Program-made: the position numbers and the translations under genes
Notes under the pieces: model-generated
What the model was told of the DNA's origin: nothing
The model's database searches: none
What the model saw: the letters and a program-made list of their open reading frames with translations, nothing else
Assembly: GCA_013151315.1 (NCBI GenBank)
Contig: JAADIN010000040.1
Span: forward strand, 1 to 28,289
Direction: 5' to 3'
Source: Planctomycetota bacterium
GTDB lineage: Bacteria; Planctomycetota; Planctomycetia; Pirellulales; Lacipirellulaceae
Length of the DNA stretch: 28,289 nt
Shown here: piece after piece, positions 23,900 to 28,289 of the stretch
How positions within the stretch are numbered: the first letter of the stretch is position 1
Layout of the letters: each line of letters starts with the position of its first letter

Positions 23900-23951
23900 T
23901 AGCCGCGATCTGACAGATCAGAATAGCCGCGATGCGACGCATCGCCGGAGT
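23900..23951 (+). repeat. TAGCCGCGAT hairpin repeats, copy 4 (two hairpins)
   Basis: TAGCCGCGATCTGACAGATC is followed by AGAA and TAGCCGCGATGCGACGCATC then GCCGGAGT. Both hairpin types of copy 1 are present, in the opposite order. It lies 8 bases past the stop codon of the large convergent gene. Confidence 0.88.
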
Positions 23952-23959
23952 CGAAAACG

Positions 23960-26491
23960 CTATCGAACAAACGACATCGGAAAACTTTCAGGCGCCTGCG
24001 TTCGCCAAGCATTCCGCTCGGTATGGGCAGGCCCCAGCGCCAAGCCGATCCAGCCATCGTCGATCACCAGTTGCGTGATCATCAGCCCCGCAAAGCGGGG
24101 GTCGTCTTGCAGCTTGGCGGCGATCAGGCTGATTTCTTGATCTTTGGGCAAGAGCTTACCGAGCACACTGTGAAGCACAATTCGCGGGCCCGTTTTCAGT
24201 CGCCGACTCGAAAACTGCAAAGAGCCCTCGCGAACCAATTTTACGGCAAGCCCGTCGAGAACCGGACGGAAGCGAGCGTGGACTCGAAAATTCCGGATCT
24301 TATCACGTCCGTGAGCCAGCTCGCGAATGTTCAGGGTGAGGCTGAAGTGATCGCGACCGCAATTGACGAGAATCGCATCGCGGGCGGCAAATTCGAGAAC
24401 AGTCCGTGTGGGCAAATCCTCGGGAATCTCCGCGGCTCCCCCGAACTTTTCGGAGAAGAACTGAAACAGCTCCGGCAACTTCATTCGCCGGCCATCCAGA
24501 TCGAGCCCCGCCAAGGCGTTGTTGAGCACCGTTTCGTGCATCTGCAGGCTCGCCACGCTATCCGACGGTGCCAAGGGCCGCGGGGTATGGGCACCCAATT
24601 GTCCGTCGTTGGCCAACCGCAGTTGCATCACCGCCCGTTCGGGAGTCGTGTAGATCGCAAGCGGATCGGCAATCAGCGCGAGCTGTCCTATGGGGGCCAA
24701 TACGCTGTCGCGAAACTTTTGCTCCAAGTTGCTTAGCTTGAGGTCAGCTTCCTTGTCCATACGCCGGCGCGCTTGACGGGCCACCTTCGCCTTGACTTGC
24801 GACATCGCCGCGGGACGCGATTTTTGATTCTTGTTGCGAGCGATTTCACGCAGCAAAGAACCAAACAGGGGGACTGAATCAAGTTGCGAATCGACGCCCA
24901 CCAGCTCGTGTCGACCTTTTGCCGACGATTTTGCAGGCAAGGCCGTCAGCCCTTCTTGATCGATGACGATCTCCTTCTTGACTTCGTATTGCATTTTCGC
25001 CGTATTGCGAACGCGGGCAGGCCACGTGTCGGATTGGGTGCTGGAAAAGACTTTACCAAAAGCTTCCAAGCGGAATCGCCAACGGCTCGGATCGGGAAGC
25101 AGGCGGACTTGTAGGCTCGTCGTCGTGCGTGCTTTGCCCTGGACTTTCGCACCGGCAATCCGCTCGCGAACGGGCGTCACCGTCGCCTTCGGTTGGAGAA
25201 TCATGCGATTGAGCAACTCGTCGCTAAAGGCGATTCGCATGTTGGAACCGCGGTAGTGCTGCTTCAAATGCTCGGCCAATGTTTGCCAACGCGGGTTGCT
25301 GGACCACTGCAATTGCTGCTGCATGTGAGCAATGGCTTCTGCGTACCGCAGCTCGCGACCCTCTTCATAACGTTCGACCAGTGCCAAAAGGCGATCGAGA
25401 TCAACCGCTTGCGCGGCCCAGGGCTGTAGCTGCCGGCGCAGGCCCCGCAGCGAGGAGGTCGTCAAAAACTCCGCTTGGACCTTGGTGAGTCGTGGGTCCG
25501 CCATGCGCGAGAGCACTTGGTGGGCCAGTTGGCTTTGTCTTTTTGAATGGGTCTTCGAGTCGATTCCCGCCCCTTCGCTCGAGGCGTCGACCAGCGAGTC
25601 GAGCAGCAGGTACTTGCGCCAGGCGATGCCGTTGGATTCAGTAGCCAGCAGCGTCGCAACTTCGCCCAAAATGGGCATCAAGCTCGCAGGACTCGTAGGG
25701 AGATCGGTCACCACGATCTGCTGCGGTCCTTCGCCAAGCATCGCCTCCCAGATTCCAAGCCGACGCTGGAGTGCTTCAGCAGCCTGCAGCCAATCCTGCT
25801 GGGTGGCAGGGCTGGAGACCTGCAGGGCCCGATCATTTCCCGCCTCGGCCAAAACGCGTAGCTCTTGGAGAAGGGCTATCGCCTCGGTTTGCTGAACTGG
25901 GTTTTCCTGAGTTGGCGTTTCCACCGTGAGTCGCCGAAGACGTTCGACCACCTGCTTTGACCAGTCCGACGCTAGCGGAACATGGACCAGTGCCTTCAGT
26001 TGCTTGAAGAGCACACCAGGATGGTGACGAATCAACGGCTGCACAGCTTGAGCTGGAGTGAGTCGTTCGATTGCCGGCTCGGGCACGCTGCGAGGAGGCA
26101 GATCGCGACTAGGTCTCTGTCGACTAGGGCTCCGCCGATGGGAGCGCTGCCGAACGTCCAGCATCGCCAATCGATCTTTCTCGCTAGTCACCATCACCGA
26201 GCGTCGGACGGTTATTGCTTCAGGCGTTTGCTCTGGAAGGGGCAAACGATCGACGATCGTGAGCAACGTATCACGCATACGCAGCAGAACGTCGAGATCG
26301 AACTCCTGTTGGGCTGGCAATGAATCTTCAAAGGAGGGCGCGGCGACCGTTGCCTCGGATTCGTCGGGGCCAGCCGGAGGGACAGACCGATAGCGGTGCC
26401 AACTGCCAGGCGCAGCGACCGCCAACACGAACAAACAGCCCAATGCGCCGACAAGTGGCCAAAAGGATTTCTTAGATGTCCATCGATTCAA
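23960..26491 (-). CDS. Large membrane-anchored or exported protein of unknown function
   Basis: An 843-residue protein I do not recognise. The start is taken as the TTG at 26491, preceded at 7 bases by a perfect GGAGG. This gives NRWTSKKSFWPLVGALGCLFVLAVAAPGS-type basic residues plus one hydrophobic segment at about 10-28 (signal or anchor). An acidic linker, a helical region with LLRMRDTLLTIVDRLPLPEQ, and a basic Arg/Ser/Pro-rich stretch at about 114-139 follow. The long alpha-helical middle (about 140-450) has many Leu/Gln/Arg and an ALVHVPLASDW segment. The C-terminal half has several beta-like stretches (SLQVRLLPDPSRWRFRLEA, RVHARFRPVLDGLAVKLV, IVLHSVLGKLLPKDQEISL, LVIDDGWIGLALGP). No catalytic motif or repeat stands out. 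It may be a planctomycete-specific envelope protein. Confidence 0.8.
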   Translation of the reverse strand: MNRWTSKKSFWPLVGALGCLFVLAVAAPGSWHRYRSVPPAGPDESEATVAAPSFEDSLPAQQEFDLDVLLRMRDTLLTIVDRLPLPEQTPEAITVRRSVMVTSEKDRLAMLDVRQRSHRRSPSRQRPSRDLPPRSVPEPAIERLTPAQAVQPLIRHHPGVLFKQLKALVHVPLASDWSKQVVERLRRLTVETPTQENPVQQTEAIALLQELRVLAEAGNDRALQVSSPATQQDWLQAAEALQRRLGIWEAMLGEGPQQIVVTDLPTSPASLMPILGEVATLLATESNGIAWRKYLLLDSLVDASSEGAGIDSKTHSKRQSQLAHQVLSRMADPRLTKVQAEFLTTSSLRGLRRQLQPWAAQAVDLDRLLALVERYEEGRELRYAEAIAHMQQQLQWSSNPRWQTLAEHLKQHYRGSNMRIAFSDELLNRMILQPKATVTPVRERIAGAKVQGKARTTTSLQVRLLPDPSRWRFRLEAFGKVFSSTQSDTWPARVRNTAKMQYEVKKEIVIDQEGLTALPAKSSAKGRHELVGVDSQLDSVPLFGSLLREIARNKNQKSRPAAMSQVKAKVARQARRRMDKEADLKLSNLEQKFRDSVLAPIGQLALIADPLAIYTTPERAVMQLRLANDGQLGAHTPRPLAPSDSVASLQMHETVLNNALAGLDLDGRRMKLPELFQFFSEKFGGAAEIPEDLPTRTVLEFAARDAILVNCGRDHFSLTLNIRELAHGRDKIRNFRVHARFRPVLDGLAVKLVREGSLQFSSRRLKTGPRIVLHSVLGKLLPKDQEISLIAAKLQDDPRFAGLMITQLVIDDGWIGLALGPAHTERNAWRTQAPESFPMSFVR

Positions 26492-26498
26492 CGGGAAG

Positions 26499-26503
26499 CC
26501 TCC
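26499..26503 (-). promoter_or_regulatory. GGAGG ribosome-binding site deciding a TTG start
   Basis: The minus strand reads GGAGGCTTCCCGTTG: a perfect Shine-Dalgarno sequence with 7 bases to the TTG at 26491. No ATG or GTG is equally well placed. Confidence 0.7.
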
Positions 26504-26760
26504 AGGCCTAAAAAAACGAGATCGCTTCGAATTGTGGTGCAACGACAAGAGACCGGCCCTCTCTGCTAAGATCGGTATTCTGGGTCGCCTGCTTGCGTAG
26601 AGATGCTGTCGCCGGCCCAATCGACACCATAAAAAAAGGGGGTGAAATACCTAAATATCCCCGGTTATTATGGCTCAATACGGTCCTACGCAATTTAGGG
26701 TGACTTTGCGGGCTCTCAAGGTTTTTGTGTTGCTTCAAGTCCAGAAGTTGGGCGATTAAT

Positions 26761-26847
26761 GTGAGCCGCAACGCGCTAGCGTCGGGTCGGGCAGCGGAGG
26801 AAAGCGTTACCCAGCGCCTGGCCCGCGGCTAGCGCCGTGCGGCTCAC
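26761..26847 (-). repeat. REPIN-like element, copy 2 (GTGAGCCGCA arms)
   Basis: Inverted orientation relative to copy 1 at 2850-2933. Its arms GTGAGCCGCAACGCGCTAGC (26761) and the end at 26820-26847 match the two different arms of copy 1 in reverse complement, 25 of 26 and 28 of 28 bases. The centre of about 33 bases is unrelated. Confidence 0.87.
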
Positions 26848-26894
26848 ACTTTGCAATCGGCCTGACTGCAGGAGGATTGCAAAGTCTATTTTTT

Positions 26895-27000
26895 GAACCG
26901 CCAAGGACGCCAAGATCGCCAAGGAAAAAGAAATTTGCTTAAAAAACAGCTGTTTTCTTGCAGCTCGTTTCTTGGCGCTCTTGGCGTCCTTGGCGGTTTA
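26895..27000. repeat. Long inverted repeat of CGCCAAG decamers, copy B
   Basis: The left arm GAACCGCCAAGGACGCCAAG and following (26895-26925) and right arm (26968-27000) are inverted repeats with 10-base periodicity. The inner part holds AAAACAGCTGTTTT. The left flank GCAGGAGGATTGCAAAGTC is shared with copy A in reverse complement. Confidence 0.87.
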
Positions 27001-27089
27001 TCTGACTTTGCAGTTCGCCTGGGCCTGACTGCGAATCGCTTGCGGTTTCGCCGATCCCTCCTACAAGCTCAAATGAATGGAGGTACATA

Positions 27090-27096
27090 GGAGGAG
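27090..27096 (+). promoter_or_regulatory. GGAGGAG ribosome-binding site for the M20 peptidase
   Basis: GGAGGAG lies 8 bases before the GTG at 27105. The in-frame TTG at 27099 is too close to it, so GTG is preferred. Confidence 0.65.
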
Positions 27097-27104
27097 ATTT
27101 GAAA

Positions 27105-28289
27105 GTGAAACAGCAAAAACCGACCGAAGACAACAAGGCCTTGCCCGACGAACAGGCCACCAAGTTGCTCATGCAGTTGCTCGCCCTCCCGGGGCCAAGC
27201 GGAGGCGAGGGGCGTGTCGTCAAATTTATTTGCCAACATCTAATGAAAGCAGGCGTGCCCACCAGCGCCTTGAAGAACGACCAAGCTCACCGACGATCCG
27301 CTCTCGGCGGCGAAATCGGAAATCTCGTGCTGCGAATACCAGGTACGGTTCGTGGACCATGCCGTATGTTTAGCGCCCACATGGATACGGTGCCCATCTG
27401 TGTGGGCACCAAGCCGCGTCGGCGTGGCGACCGGATTGATGCCGCCGATCCGCAGGCCGGACTAGGCGGCGACGATCGGGCCGGAGTCGCGGTCTTGTTG
27501 TCGACCGCGCTCAGCATCGTGCGGCAACGTCTGCCCCATCCCCCTTTGACGTTTCTGTGGACCGTGCAAGAAGAGGTCGGCCTCCACGGAGCGAGACATG
27601 TGCGGCTGAGCATGCTTGGGAAACCAAAATTGGCTTTCAATTGGGATGGCAGGCTCGCCAATCAATTAACTATCGGTGCGACGGGCGGTTACCGCATGAA
27701 GATTCTAATTCGCGGCATCGCCAGCCATGCCGGAGGACATCCCGAGCAGGGAGTCAGCGCGATCGCAATTGCTTCGATCGCAATCGCTGACTTGGTCGAG
27801 CGAGGCTGGCATGGGCTTATCGAGAAGGGTCGCAACGTGGGCACGAGCAACGTGGGAGTGATCCAGGGCGGCGCAGCGACCAACGTGGTGCCCGACTCGG
27901 TAGAGATTCGCGCCGAAGCGCGCAGCCATCACCCTACGTTTCGAAAACGTATCGTCCGAGAAATCGAACGCGCCTTCCAGAAGGCGTGCAAGCAGGTGCG
28001 CAGCAGCGATGGCCGTCGCGGAGAAGTGACGATGTCATCTCGACTACGAATCCTTTTGTCTCGCGAAAGACGAGAGTTCAGTACAGGTTGCAACCGAAGC
28101 GGTCCAATCCATCGGCGGCGAGGTCGAGTACGCCATTGCCAACGGAGGCCTGGATGCCAATTGGCTCACAAAGCATGGCATCCCCACGGTTTCGCTCGGT
28201 TGCGGCCAAAACAATATCCACACCGCCACCGAATGGCTCGATCTCCAAGAGTTTCACCGAGCCCGACGAATCGCCCTTCACATTGCGAC
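27105..28289 (+). CDS. M20 family metallopeptidase (PepT-like), 3' end outside window and frameshifted as read
   Basis: Di-zinc exopeptidase, probably cytoplasmic. Metal and catalytic motifs appear in PepT order: SAHMDTVP (His92, Asp94), GLGGDDRAGVA (Asp123), VQEEVGLHG (catalytic Glu156 and Glu157), FNWDG (Asp181), and NNIHTATEW near the end (final His). A dimerisation-type lid domain lies between (GYRMKILIRGIASHAGGHPEQG, ASIAIADLVERGW, TSNVGVIQGGAATNVVPD). From about 28037-28046 the family-like sequence (DYESFCLAKDESSVQVATEA, then GGLDANW) is in another frame. Loss of one copy of a TCGAC direct repeat, or one extra base, would explain it. The uncorrected frame stays open to the window end with no similarity. 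Intended length is about 400 residues, and only a few are missing. Confidence 0.87.
   Translation, partial: MKQQKPTEDNKALPDEQATKLLMQLLALPGPSGGEGRVVKFICQHLMKAGVPTSALKNDQAHRRSALGGEIGNLVLRIPGTVRGPCRMFSAHMDTVPICVGTKPRRRGDRIDAADPQAGLGGDDRAGVAVLLSTALSIVRQRLPHPPLTFLWTVQEEVGLHGARHVRLSMLGKPKLAFNWDGRLANQLTIGATGGYRMKILIRGIASHAGGHPEQGVSAIAIASIAIADLVERGWHGLIEKGRNVGTSNVGVIQGGAATNVVPDSVEIRAEARSHHPTFRKRIVREIERAFQKACKQVRSSDGRRGEVTMSSRLRILLSRERREFSTGCNRSGPIHRRRGRVRHCQRRPGCQLAHKAWHPHGFARLRPKQYPHRHRMARSPRVSPSPTNRPSHCD

Larger units (their letters stand above)
26492..27104. other. 613-base divergent intergenic region rich in repeats
   Basis: No gene is supported. It holds the leader of the large minus-strand gene, a REPIN-like element (26761-26847), the CGCCAAG long inverted repeat copy B (26895-27000) and the leader of the M20 peptidase gene. 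Between about 26510 and 26760 I see nothing beyond AT-rich stretches. Confidence 0.6.

Noticed and set aside
26508..26771. Possible minus-strand gene before the large protein gene
   Set aside because: Low-complexity translation with no motif. It covers the leader region and part of the repeat zone.
1..28289. tRNA, rRNA, prophage or transposase genes
   Set aside because: None were recognised on either strand by motif or structure. Palindromic repeats are present, but no transposase frame accompanies them.

Overview
The window looks like a planctomycete chromosome segment, most likely a Pirellulales-type organism. Three kinds of protein point there: a Cys-rich YTV-repeat cell-wall-type protein, a secreted protein with dockerin repeats and a PEP-CTERM tail, and a tandem pair of membrane proteins with the planctomycete-style N-terminal 'LRSLL' hydrophobic segment. 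The intergenic DNA is also rich in short palindromic repeats. The assignment rests on family knowledge and no search was run.

Layout. 1-1581: end of a peptide-type ABC importer permease gene and the complete second permease. 1715-2785: class I DAHP synthase (aromatic amino acid entry step). 2991-3680 (minus): spermidine-synthase-like protein. 3776-6741 (minus): sulfate activation operon cysD-cysNC, both genes frameshifted as read. 7340-9076: secreted S8-like protein with dockerin and PEP-CTERM. 9262-9993: periplasmic FKBP-type prolyl isomerase. 10368-12132: YTV-repeat protein (frameshifted). 12345-13241: DUF481-like outer membrane protein. 13407-13853: YiiD-like hot-dog thioesterase, convergent with crcB (13891-14286). 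14396-16213: glutamine amidotransferase (trpG/pabA) and moeA. 16247-19502 (minus): dxr overlapping rseP (rseP frameshifted). 19782-21866: ftsH. 21928-23342 (minus): tandem paralogous membrane proteins. 23439-23798: small membrane protein. 23960-26491 (minus): an 843-residue anchored protein of unknown function. 27105-end: M20/PepT-like peptidase, frameshifted and cut by the window edge.

Most genes are housekeeping or envelope functions: FtsH, RseP, FKBP, DUF481, YTV and the PEP-CTERM protein all act in or beyond the inner membrane. CysD and CysNC together make APS and then PAPS from sulfate. No mobile-element transposase, CRISPR, tRNA or rRNA was seen.

Two things stand out. First, five genes (cysNC, cysD, YTV, rseP, M20) each carry a single small indel that splits an otherwise intact protein. 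Because rseP is usually important for growth, an indel-prone assembly is the simplest explanation. Second, the gaps between genes are packed with several distinct families of palindromic repeats. Members recur at distant sites in the window, and two of them supply the stop codon of the adjoining gene. One family has the two-arm, variable-loop layout of REPINs. I did not find a clear new defence or biosynthetic system.
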